Shown: positions 29,669-37,472 of the stretch, piece after piece
Position numbering within the stretch: position 1 is the first letter of the stretch
Layout of the letters: every line of letters begins with the position of its first letter
DNA from: Acidipila rosea
GTDB lineage: Bacteria; Acidobacteriota; Terriglobia; Terriglobales; Acidobacteriaceae
Direction: 5' to 3'
Assembly: GCF_004339725.1 (NCBI RefSeq)
Contig: NZ_SMGK01000001.1
Coordinates: 558,001 to 622,000 of the forward strand
DNA: 64,000 nucleotides
Translations under genes and position numbers: made by a program
The notes under the pieces: generated by a model
What the model saw: only the letters and a program-made list of their open reading frames with translations
Databases searched by the model: none
What the model was told of the DNA's origin: nothing

Positions 29669-29687
29669 TGCATTATGGGTTGAGATT

Positions 29688-32087
29688 ATGTCGATCATTG
29701 CCCATAGCGCCGATGACACCGCAGCGGTTGCGCACCAGTTTCCTGCTTCGATTTCGCAACGGCGGATTGTCGCTTCCACGGCTCACGCCCACACACTCCT
29801 TCTGAGATGTGACGGGCAGCTGGATTGTTCCCTGCTGGAGCGCAGCTGTCGCTCAATTATTGAGCGAAACGAGATATTGCGAACTGTGATCGAGGAAGCT
29901 GAAGCTGGGCTGGTACAGCTTGTACTCTCCGCTGATCCCCGTGCAGTTGCGGTAGTTGATCTTTCCGGGCTGAAGGAGCAGGTCCGGAGACGCAGCGCAG
30001 ATGCAGTTATAGCTCGCTTTTTGAGTGATTCCGTTTCCGGCCTGCTGTTCAAGGTCCTGATAGTTCGTGAATCTGCAGACAGGCATCTGTGTGCAATCTG
30101 GGCTCATCCGTTGATCGCCGACGAATTTACCCTCGCAAGATTTTTAGAGGAGTTGAATGAAGTTTATTGCTCCGGCGCGGCGGGCAACAGAATAGAAGCT
30201 CCAGATGTTGAACTTCAATTTGCCGATTTCAGTATCTGGCAGTCTGCTGCTTACCCTGACGCGTCAGAAGTCGAGGGACTCGAGGATCTGGCGAGGAAAT
30301 TTTCAGACTGCACCGTAGTTTCACTCAATGAGGAAGAGGGTATCGCCTCAGTAGGATCAACCCTATCTCCCCGGCTAGTGGAGCGCTTGCATAAGGCGAC
30401 AACGAGGGACAAGGCCGAGGGCTGGATGTTTTTTCAGGCGGCACTCGCTGCGGTGCAGTGTGAGCTGACCAATCGGGAGCAGCTGCTCCTTGGAGTGGTT
30501 GATAACGGCAGGCAGGACCCCTCACTCAATCGCGTTCTGGGGCCCATATCTACGACTCGGTTGTTGTGTTGGAAGTCTGGTACTGACCAGACTTTCTCCA
30601 CTGCTTTGCTGCGTCTACGGGAAGAGTGGGATGCTGCACAAGCACGGCAGAAAATGCCGTATGAGAGCTTGCGAAAGAAGCTCTTGAGATCTGATGTCGC
30701 TGCTCAGCAAACCTTTGTTGATATCGTCTATGTTCACGAACCCGCGCTTAGGCGGCAATTATTTATGTTGGCGCGGCAGTCGGATATTGATCAAAACTGC
30801 CCACCGCATCCTGATGCTCGAATTACTTTGCGCGTTCGGGAATTGGATTCGTCCATCGAGTTGAGCCTTGCCTCCAGCAATGTTCGCGAGCAAGAGCTCC
30901 AGAACATACTTGATTCCATGTTATCTACATTGGAGACGAGTCTACCTGCAATCAGTGACGAGGTTGATCCGCAAAGCAAAGATCCGTTCGCAATTCCTCC
31001 ATCGCCGGCCAGCCATCGTCAACCAGATATCCAGATGGACGAAATAATTCAGAAGCTCATTCCGCTTTGGTCCAGCATATTTGCTGTACCTTCCGTTAGG
31101 GATGATGACGATTTCTTCGATCTAGGTGGCCACTCCCTCCTGGCAGTTCGCCTGGCTACACGCGTCGAGGAGACTTTTCATGTAGAAATTCCGCTCCACT
31201 GGATACTGGAATATTCAACGATTGCACAGTTTGCGAAGCAGCTTGGATTGTTATTAAAAAGCCAGGTTGAGCAGTCTGCACATACCCTGGTGCCGCTGCA
31301 GGTTGGGGGTTCTCTGCCGCCGCTCTACTGGGTTCCCGGCGGTCGTGCAGTAAGCGTGATGGCTCTTCGTGAAGTGTCACTCCTGATGGGTTCTAGTCGA
31401 TCGGTGTATGGAATTGAATCCAAGTTGCCGCAGCCTGGCGAGTCGTTCTTGTCAGTGGAGGAGCGGGCCCGCCTATATGTAGATCTTATCCGCAAGCATC
31501 AACCTGAAGGGCCCTATCTGTTGGCCGGATTCTGTATGGGGGGGATGGTTGCTTTGGAAATTGCGCAGCAGTTGACTGGGGCCGGTCATAGGGTCGAATT
31601 TCTTGGGATGGTTCAGGCTAGCGTACCGGGCTTTCCTGATACACCGCGGAAGCGGCGGAAGATGTATAGCCAACGTCGCAACTACATGATGCGGACAACC
31701 GCCGAGTTCATATGGACAAGATTGTTTGGCCCCAAGCTCGGTTATTCTCGTGAGCGCAGACAGGATGTACTCGATCGCATAGCCAATCTGATGATGGGTT
31801 GGGTCAGCACTTCATCGCAATTGCCAGAAGAGACCCAGAGCGAGAATAACAATATTATGAGAGCGTACCGACCATCAAGATATCCAGGGAAAGTACATAT
31901 ATATCTGGCCAAAGATTGCTATGAGACGGTTGGAATGTCTCCTGAGCTCGATCCGCGGCAAAGGTGGAGCGCGTTGGCTGATGGTGGTAGTGCTACCTTC
32001 GTCGTTCCTGGTAATCACAGCACAATACTAGTGCAGCCGCACGCTCGCAATCTTGCAGAGGCGATTGCCAGCAATCTACCTGTTTAG
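29688..32087 (+). CDS. degenerate condensation domain - PCP - Cys thioesterase
   Basis: 799-residue NRPS termination protein. Residues 15-430 keep the shape of a condensation domain, but HHxxxDG is replaced by HPLIADE (140-146): the catalytic second His is Pro and the final Gly is Glu, so it should be inactive for peptide bond formation. A PCP follows (about 448-520, DLGGHSL with Ser483). The last part is a type I thioesterase (about 540-799) whose GxSxG motif reads GFCMGG, giving Cys616 as nucleophile, with a probable His777 (PGNHSTI) and an acidic residue near 743. No A domain is present, so the PCP must be loaded by another protein. It is divergent from the PKS-NRPS and convergent with the Sfp-type gene, four bases apart. 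Confidence 0.9.
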   Translation: MSIIAHSADDTAAVAHQFPASISQRRIVASTAHAHTLLLRCDGQLDCSLLERSCRSIIERNEILRTVIEEAEAGLVQLVLSADPRAVAVVDLSGLKEQVRRRSADAVIARFLSDSVSGLLFKVLIVRESADRHLCAIWAHPLIADEFTLARFLEELNEVYCSGAAGNRIEAPDVELQFADFSIWQSAAYPDASEVEGLEDLARKFSDCTVVSLNEEEGIASVGSTLSPRLVERLHKATTRDKAEGWMFFQAALAAVQCELTNREQLLLGVVDNGRQDPSLNRVLGPISTTRLLCWKSGTDQTFSTALLRLREEWDAAQARQKMPYESLRKKLLRSDVAAQQTFVDIVYVHEPALRRQLFMLARQSDIDQNCPPHPDARITLRVRELDSSIELSLASSNVREQELQNILDSMLSTLETSLPAISDEVDPQSKDPFAIPPSPASHRQPDIQMDEIIQKLIPLWSSIFAVPSVRDDDDFFDLGGHSLLAVRLATRVEETFHVEIPLHWILEYSTIAQFAKQLGLLLKSQVEQSAHTLVPLQVGGSLPPLYWVPGGRAVSVMALREVSLLMGSSRSVYGIESKLPQPGESFLSVEERARLYVDLIRKHQPEGPYLLAGFCMGGMVALEIAQQLTGAGHRVEFLGMVQASVPGFPDTPRKRRKMYSQRRNYMMRTTAEFIWTRLFGPKLGYSRERRQDVLDRIANLMMGWVSTSSQLPEETQSENNNIMRAYRPSRYPGKVHIYLAKDCYETVGMSPELDPRQRWSALADGGSATFVVPGNHSTILVQPHARNLAEAIASNLPV

Positions 32088-32091
32088 TGTT

Positions 32092-32793
32092 TTAATCGAA
32101 TTTGAAGACTGAAACCTTCGCTTCACCACTTGTTGCAAGTGTGCCGGCAACTCCGGGGCACAGATCGAGTTGACGCAGTTGCCAGGCATGGTGGAACCGC
32201 GCACCATCTCGTGCTCTGATCAGGCAGGGAGGTGCATCTGGAAGCACCTGTACATCAAAAGAATCTAACGGTATGTGTAGGCCTACTCCTTCGGCTTTGA
32301 GGATGGCTTCCTTCGAGGTCCAACAGCGATAGAAGCCATTCAGCCAAGCCTCGCCATTGAGAAGTTGCAGGCTATGCAGTTCTTCCGCAGAAAAATGCAT
32401 TTTAGCAACTTCGTTTTCTATGGGGCGAATACGCTCAATGTCAATGCCTAACGGCCTTTTAGATTGGATAGCGATGGCACACAAACCCTCAGTATGACTA
32501 AGGTTGAAGTGTATGTCCGTTGCAGGGTTGGCGAGGCGAGGTTTACCAAATACATCTGAGCCGAACTTGAGCTGTTCCGCCGGATAATCACAGTAGCGGC
32601 TAAGAATGCGTCGCATATTCGCGTGCGCCAGTATGTAATGTGCTCTGTGGTTTAGGAAATGAAAGCGTTGTGCACGATCACATTCTTCACGGCTAAGGAG
32701 CCCCAGATGAGATGCCTCGTCAGGCAAGGATGCTTGGAGATCCCAGTAGTGAACATGAACAGTCTTGTCTGTTAAGTGTTCGATCTGGTTCAT
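32092..32793 (-). CDS. Sfp-type 4'-phosphopantetheinyl transferase
   Basis: Adds the phosphopantetheine arm from CoA to carrier-protein serines, here most likely the ACP and PCPs of the neighbouring proteins (Ser982 and Ser2595 of the PKS-NRPS and Ser483 of the thioesterase protein). The 233-residue length fits the Sfp group. Signature residues are FNLSHTEG (about 96-103), GIDIERI (Asp118, Glu120 for Mg) and WTSKEAILKAEG (158-169). It is convergent with the thioesterase gene. No strong sigma-54 site precedes it. Confidence 0.93.
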   Translation of the reverse strand: MNQIEHLTDKTVHVHYWDLQASLPDEASHLGLLSREECDRAQRFHFLNHRAHYILAHANMRRILSRYCDYPAEQLKFGSDVFGKPRLANPATDIHFNLSHTEGLCAIAIQSKRPLGIDIERIRPIENEVAKMHFSAEELHSLQLLNGEAWLNGFYRCWTSKEAILKAEGVGLHIPLDSFDVQVLPDAPPCLIRARDGARFHHAWQLRQLDLCPGVAGTLATSGEAKVSVFKFD

Positions 32794-32909
32794 TGCTCAC
32801 ATGCAAGCCATTCAATTTGCAGTCTCTTGGTTCCATCTGACCAGAAGATATGAGACTTGGACAAAAAGCTACACATAATTACTTCGATTGTAAGGCCGCT
32901 AGATGAGAA

Positions 32910-32926
32910 GTGGCGCTTCTATTGCA
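32910..32926 (+). promoter_or_regulatory. sigma-54 promoter of the GT39-like gene
   Basis: GTGGCGCTTCTATTGCA has TGGC-N7-TTGC with exact GG-N10-GC spacing. Predicted transcript start near 32937, 59 bases before the ATG. The rest of the 202-base gap shows no gene. Confidence 0.65.
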
Positions 32927-32995
32927 CCAGTTGATTTTGGAGAATGCAGGCCATTCATCACGAATTCAGGACTGAAAAGATTGTGAAAAAGACAA

Positions 32996-34573
32996 ATGAT
33001 AAATGATGGCAAGCGGAGCCTTTGGGCGGACGCGATTTCAATTCTGCTTTTAATTCTTCTCGCATGGTTTGTGGCGCGACCGAGTTTGCATCGGCTGGAT
33101 GTGGATGGCCTTGACTCAGCGCACCACTTGATGGATGGATATTTTTTCTATGACTTGTTTCATGACAGGCCCACTACACATCTGGAACAGTACGTTTTCA
33201 ACTATTACAAACAATATCCAGCCCTCGGATTTGTTTTTTGGCCACCGCTCTTCCCGTTTATCCTTGGGATTTTCTGTCTTGGCGGGGGGGCTCATGTTTT
33301 GACCGCCAGGGTCTGCTTGCTGTTTTTTGGTGCACTGTTTGGATCTTGCTTCTATCTCACTCTACGAAGATATTTCTCGCCTCCTCTGGCTCTTGCCGCC
33401 GCATGTTCTGCACTGGCCGTTCCCGGTATTTCATGGTCACTTAACCAGGTAATGCTTGAGTTGCCGACGCTGGCAATGATCTGCGTTGCGATTCTTGCTT
33501 ATCAGGAGTTCGTGGATAAGCTTGCAACTCCATCGTCGGCGGTGAGGGCGGCGCTGTGCGGCGCTGCATTCGCGGCTGTCGTCTACACGAAGCAACCAGG
33601 CTATTTTATTTATGGTGCATTTCTTTTCGACTTTTTGCTGCTGCATCGCAGATATCTACGCAAGCCGGAAACGTGGATGCTCGTAGCATCGACGGCTCTC
33701 TTCTGTATTCCTCTGCTTCTGTTCACGCTTAAATTTGGACACGCTGACCTCGCTCAGTCAGTAGGTAGCAACACTCAGTTGATTCTGGGTAGCCAATGGC
33801 ACGGTATTCCGCGATGGTCTCTTGCTGCTTGGACCTACTACCCACGACTTGCGCCCTCGTCTCTGAATCTGGTTGTCGTAGGTCTCTCACTTTGTGCATT
33901 GCTGCTCGGGATTGCCAAGAGGAGATTTTTAGTTGCGAATGCACTCTGGTTTGGATGGTTTTTGCTCGCCTATGTGACGTTTAGCTATTATGACAACCGA
34001 CTTCCGCGACATTCAACTTTTTGGTGGCCTGCCTGGGTAGCCCTTGCGGCAGCTGCCTTGCAGTTCTTTAGCTCGCGGCTTCCAAAGAGTGCGGCAGCTG
34101 CTTTGCCGCTGCTTCTTTTGTTGCCTCTACCCTACGATCTGGCCAAAACCTATCACCGCAACTACACCGACTTTCTCGATGAGCGTCCACCTGTAAATCA
34201 AATGTTTTCAGGTGGAAGTCCGGGGAATGTGTTGCTCTTTGGAAAAGATAAGCAAGTCTTCATATCCCTCATCAGGGAAGATGACATTGAGCGAAGGGTG
34301 CATGTAATTCGTGGCGATGACCTCATTGCTGGTGGCAAAACGATCGATGACCTCTGCCGTAGCTACAGAATTGGGACCGTGATGATAGAGGTGCCTGCGA
34401 ATACCCCTCTGAGCTCTGCATTGGACTCACTTCGGTCGAACTCACAATTTGTGCCCGAGCGGATGAGTGTTATCACGCGAGCACATCAACCGTATCAAAT
34501 AGTCGTCTATCGATATACGGGTCCTATTGCAGCTCAGTTGGCAGATGTTCCTCTCTCTAGCCGCCTCATGTAG
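32996..34573 (+). CDS. GT39/ArnT-like membrane glycosyltransferase
   Basis: Polytopic protein of the dolichyl/undecaprenyl-phosphate-mannose transferase type, which moves a sugar from a lipid carrier to a substrate on the periplasmic side. After the first membrane helix come the acidic loop residues expected for the family (RLDVDGLDSAHH), a PMT_2-like region with about ten hydrophobic segments, and a soluble C-terminal domain (about 395-525). The acceptor could be the EPS or a surface protein; not decidable. It starts with ATG at 32996 and ends before a terminator-like hairpin. Confidence 0.75.
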   Translation: MINDGKRSLWADAISILLLILLAWFVARPSLHRLDVDGLDSAHHLMDGYFFYDLFHDRPTTHLEQYVFNYYKQYPALGFVFWPPLFPFILGIFCLGGGAHVLTARVCLLFFGALFGSCFYLTLRRYFSPPLALAAACSALAVPGISWSLNQVMLELPTLAMICVAILAYQEFVDKLATPSSAVRAALCGAAFAAVVYTKQPGYFIYGAFLFDFLLLHRRYLRKPETWMLVASTALFCIPLLLFTLKFGHADLAQSVGSNTQLILGSQWHGIPRWSLAAWTYYPRLAPSSLNLVVVGLSLCALLLGIAKRRFLVANALWFGWFLLAYVTFSYYDNRLPRHSTFWWPAWVALAAAALQFFSSRLPKSAAAALPLLLLLPLPYDLAKTYHRNYTDFLDERPPVNQMFSGGSPGNVLLFGKDKQVFISLIREDDIERRVHVIRGDDLIAGGKTIDDLCRSYRIGTVMIEVPANTPLSSALDSLRSNSQFVPERMSVITRAHQPYQIVVYRYTGPIAAQLADVPLSSRLM

Positions 34574-34590
34574 CTTAAACCGGAAGAGCC

Positions 34591-34626
34591 AGAAGAGGCC
34601 TCTCATCCAGGGCCTCTTCTAATTTT
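34591..34626 (+). terminator. terminator after the GT39-like gene
   Basis: Perfect 10-bp inverted repeat AGAAGAGGCC (34591-34600) / GGCCTCTTCT (34611-34620) with a 10-base loop, followed by AATTTT. The T-run is short. Confidence 0.7.
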
Positions 34627-35075
34627 CGGTAAACAATTTCCCTTCTAGTGAAATCTGTCAAGATGGCCCCAGTCACAATTTTATTGGGCGAAAGATGTTC
34701 ATCTGTGCCCATTCTTGTGTATATTCAGGTCAAGAAAAACAACTACAGTTTTCAGATGTGCCTTGGTTAAACAAGTTTGATTAGGAACTGTCCAGCGGTA
34801 GCTGCACCTCAGCTCACCTCCCGCGGATCTGGTCTTTTTTGAAACTATATTTAACCAAAACCGGGCTTACGGCCCCGTCCGGTTTACGTGTGCGCGTGTG
34901 CCTGGAGCACATGTGCAGGCGGATCAATAGAGGCGCAGGATTGTCACGCTTGTGGCGCGTCCGAATTGTGTGCGAAGCGCAGGCATGAGCATGACTATGT
35001 GTTTGTGCTCCGTGTGATGCGCAGCGCAAAGCCTGGATGAATTTCCAGGCAAACTGTCAGAAAAGGATTTCGAGA
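34627..35075 (+). other. long non-coding leader with stacked hairpins
   Basis: About 450 bases without a convincing gene. The last 200 bases are rich in alternating GTG/CAC and fold by eye into successive stems: a palindrome GCACATGTGC (34907-34916) inside GCCT/AGGC, a nested pair GCGCA/TGCGC (34977-34981 with 35018-35022) around GAGCA/TGCTC, and GCCTGGA/TCCAGGC (35031-35037 with 35044-35050) just before the start codon. No sigma-54 pattern was found here. It may be a structured 5' leader; no known riboswitch is recognised. Confidence 0.4.
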
Positions 35076-37424
35076 ATGACCTCCCCCCGAACCATCTCTC
35101 TTTGTAAGAATGCCGGCTCAAATTGCCGACACGCCAATAATGTAATTAAGCGTACGTTAGCCAGTTTAGGTGTCGTACTCGTGCTTGGCACATTGTTTCT
35201 GCTCTCGTCCAGCCGAGCTGAAGCTTCGGTTACGGTTACTTCACTTTCCCCAACAGTCGGAAATGTAAATGGAACTACGGTGGTTAAGTTCACAGGTAGT
35301 GGTTTTACTCCCCAGATGAATGTCTGGTTTGGAGCGCAGCAGGGAAGAATCGTACGGTTTGTCAGTCCTAACGAAGCCTATGTGATTGCGCCAGCACATC
35401 CGCAGGCGGCAGTACAGGTAGGTATCATTGAGAATCAGTTTAACTACTTTCGAATGGGCTACGTTTTCCAATATGTGAACCAGGCTCCTGCTACAAAACC
35501 TCCAGTAACATCCCCAGTCGCCACGCCATCCCCAGTCGTACACACTACCTTGACAGGTATCAGTCCTAATTCCGCTTCCGCAAATACGGGGGTGAATGTG
35601 CTTCTGACGGGATCAAACTTTGTGGCTGGTTCGAGAGTTCGCATCGCCGGTAGCTATGCCGGCAACGTCCAAGTTGTTTCCAGTACGCAGATCAGGGCTG
35701 CCCTGCCAGGTATGGCTGCTGGAAGCTATACGGTGGAAGTTGTGAATCCTGACAACTCTGTGGCGTCACTGAACAATGCTATGCGGTATGTCTCTGCTGT
35801 AACGATCGTTACCACTGCCATACCCGGCGCCACGGTTGGCAAGGTATACAGTACTGCTCTGTCGGCGACGGGGGGGACCGCTCCATACTCATGGTCGCTT
35901 GCAGGCGGTGCTCTATTGCCGGGACTCACATTGAACGGACAAGGCAGCTTGGCTGGTTCGGTTGCAAAGGCAGGGTCCGGCTCATTTGTAGCGAGAGTAC
36001 GTGACAGCAAGGGAGCAATTGCTCAGCGCAGTTTTGCTATTACTGCTACGACGGCATCTACTGATCCGTCACCCGCTGCATCTGGTAAGGGCCTGACTAG
36101 TTGCCAGGCTATTAATAGTAGTGGCGAATACTATCTCGAAAATGATGTCACTTGTACATCCCAGGGTTTCGCTATCAATGCCAATAATGTCTCTCTCAAT
36201 CTCAATGGGCATACGATTACCTATGGAAACTCGAGCACTATAGCGCCTGCAATAAGCATTTGCGATAATTGGTATAACCAGCTTCCGCAAAATGCATGTG
36301 GTTCTGGACAACATGCTGCGCCGCAGATATTCAACGGAAAGATTGTGCAATCCAAGCAGGCCCATCCGTTCACCCATGCAATCTGGGTAGGACAGGCAAA
36401 CGGAATAACTGGTGGTTCAATCCACGATCTTACGGTGACAATTCAGCAAACTGGAACACAGTTCTTCCACGGAGATTTTCCAGGAATTGGCTGGAAGATT
36501 CAGAACAACACAATCAACGACAATGTAACTAATATCCAGCAGCCCGGCCAAAGCCCGTTGGGTGCACGGTCCCAATTCCAGGGGGTAGTGATCCATATGG
36601 ATGACGGAGCAGGTGCCGGTTCAGGTGACACCATTTCTGGCAATACCTTTAATGGTAGCCCGCAAGGCGCCATCATGGATTCCAACCAGAATACACAGAT
36701 CTATGACAACGTGATCACGCTGAGCAGCTACTATTCCAACGACTATGGCATCACAGTGCTGACGGATGGACTTAATGTATACAACAATGTAGTGAAGGGC
36801 CGCGGACGGGGCATCGACGCGGAATCCTCGCAGTTTACTCTGCAGGGAAACAATATCGATGTTCACGAAGAAGCAAACAATAGCGAGTATGGCGGATGTG
36901 AGTTAGATGGCACGGACGGTATTCGCATCAAAAACTATGTATATGAAACTCCGTCTACAGGCTGGCATGTAACGAATAATACCGTACGGGCGGAGGCAAC
37001 ATATTGTATGGCTCACGGCCTTCGGTTTACCGATCTGGCCAGCCAGGTTCAGGGTACGATCAGCGGCAATAACTTCACTTTGGTCGCGGGAAAGCAGCCT
37101 GACTATGGGATTAGCTTTAGTGGGATAGACAACCCCCAGATCGACTTCATTAACAACACCTTTAACGCTTCGAACTGCGCGCAGATTGACGATGACGGCT
37201 CAACGGATGGAGCAGATGTCACTATCCAGACAGGTCAACATTGGAGCTGTTCGCAAAAGATGGTGGTGGATGCTGATATGTCGGCTGCAGGAGGTGTCTA
37301 TACGCCAAACTATCCCGAGTTCTTGAATATTGAGGACAATACGTCAAATCACAATATAAGTTGTGGGGCCTATTCAGTGGCTACCATGAAGATTGGCTCC
37401 TACACGACACACTGTGGTAACTAG
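35076..37424 (+). CDS. secreted IPT/Ig plus right-handed beta-helix protein
   Basis: Large exported surface protein. ATG at 35076 has AAGGA eight bases upstream; ATG at 35037 sits in a hairpin loop and is less likely. A signal segment (LASLGVVLVLGTLFLLSSSRAEA) is followed by two IPT/TIG domains (SLSPTVGNVNGTTVVKFTGSGF and GISPNSASANTGVNVLLTGSNF types, each about 85 residues, joined by a Pro/Thr linker), an Ig-like putative domain (GKVYSTALSATGGTAPYSW), then a right-handed parallel beta-helix of about 400 residues with many N-N-T/S-x-N turns. Such helices bind or cleave polysaccharide, so a role with the EPS made here is plausible. The C-terminus shows no PEP-CTERM or LPXTG signal. Confidence 0.85.
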   Translation: MTSPRTISLCKNAGSNCRHANNVIKRTLASLGVVLVLGTLFLLSSSRAEASVTVTSLSPTVGNVNGTTVVKFTGSGFTPQMNVWFGAQQGRIVRFVSPNEAYVIAPAHPQAAVQVGIIENQFNYFRMGYVFQYVNQAPATKPPVTSPVATPSPVVHTTLTGISPNSASANTGVNVLLTGSNFVAGSRVRIAGSYAGNVQVVSSTQIRAALPGMAAGSYTVEVVNPDNSVASLNNAMRYVSAVTIVTTAIPGATVGKVYSTALSATGGTAPYSWSLAGGALLPGLTLNGQGSLAGSVAKAGSGSFVARVRDSKGAIAQRSFAITATTASTDPSPAASGKGLTSCQAINSSGEYYLENDVTCTSQGFAINANNVSLNLNGHTITYGNSSTIAPAISICDNWYNQLPQNACGSGQHAAPQIFNGKIVQSKQAHPFTHAIWVGQANGITGGSIHDLTVTIQQTGTQFFHGDFPGIGWKIQNNTINDNVTNIQQPGQSPLGARSQFQGVVIHMDDGAGAGSGDTISGNTFNGSPQGAIMDSNQNTQIYDNVITLSSYYSNDYGITVLTDGLNVYNNVVKGRGRGIDAESSQFTLQGNNIDVHEEANNSEYGGCELDGTDGIRIKNYVYETPSTGWHVTNNTVRAEATYCMAHGLRFTDLASQVQGTISGNNFTLVAGKQPDYGISFSGIDNPQIDFINNTFNASNCAQIDDDGSTDGADVTIQTGQHWSCSQKMVVDADMSAAGGVYTPNYPEFLNIEDNTSNHNISCGAYSVATMKIGSYTTHCGN

Positions 37425-37443
37425 AAGTAGATGATTACGAATA

Positions 37444-37472
37444 TGAGCGTGGCTTCGGCCACGCTCATTTAT
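37444..37472. terminator. bidirectional hairpin terminator with UUCG loop
   Basis: TGAGCGTGGC (37444-37453) pairs with GCCACGCTCA (37458-37467) around a TTCG tetraloop and is followed by TTTATTT. It lies between two convergent genes and contains the stop codon of the leftward hydrolase gene. Confidence 0.8.

Noticed and set aside
32915..32930. Minus-strand GG-N10-GC (CTGGTGCAATAGAAGC) as a sigma-54 promoter for the phosphopantetheinyl transferase
   Set aside because: The -12 reads AAGC, and it overlaps the better plus-strand promoter; one such hit is expected by chance.
35021..35060. CGCAAAGCC followed by a stem, resembling part of a GEMM-I (c-di-GMP) riboswitch
   Set aside because: The second G-rich arm and the GGxx tetraloop/receptor parts of the GEMM fold are not present before the start codon; only the short motif matches.
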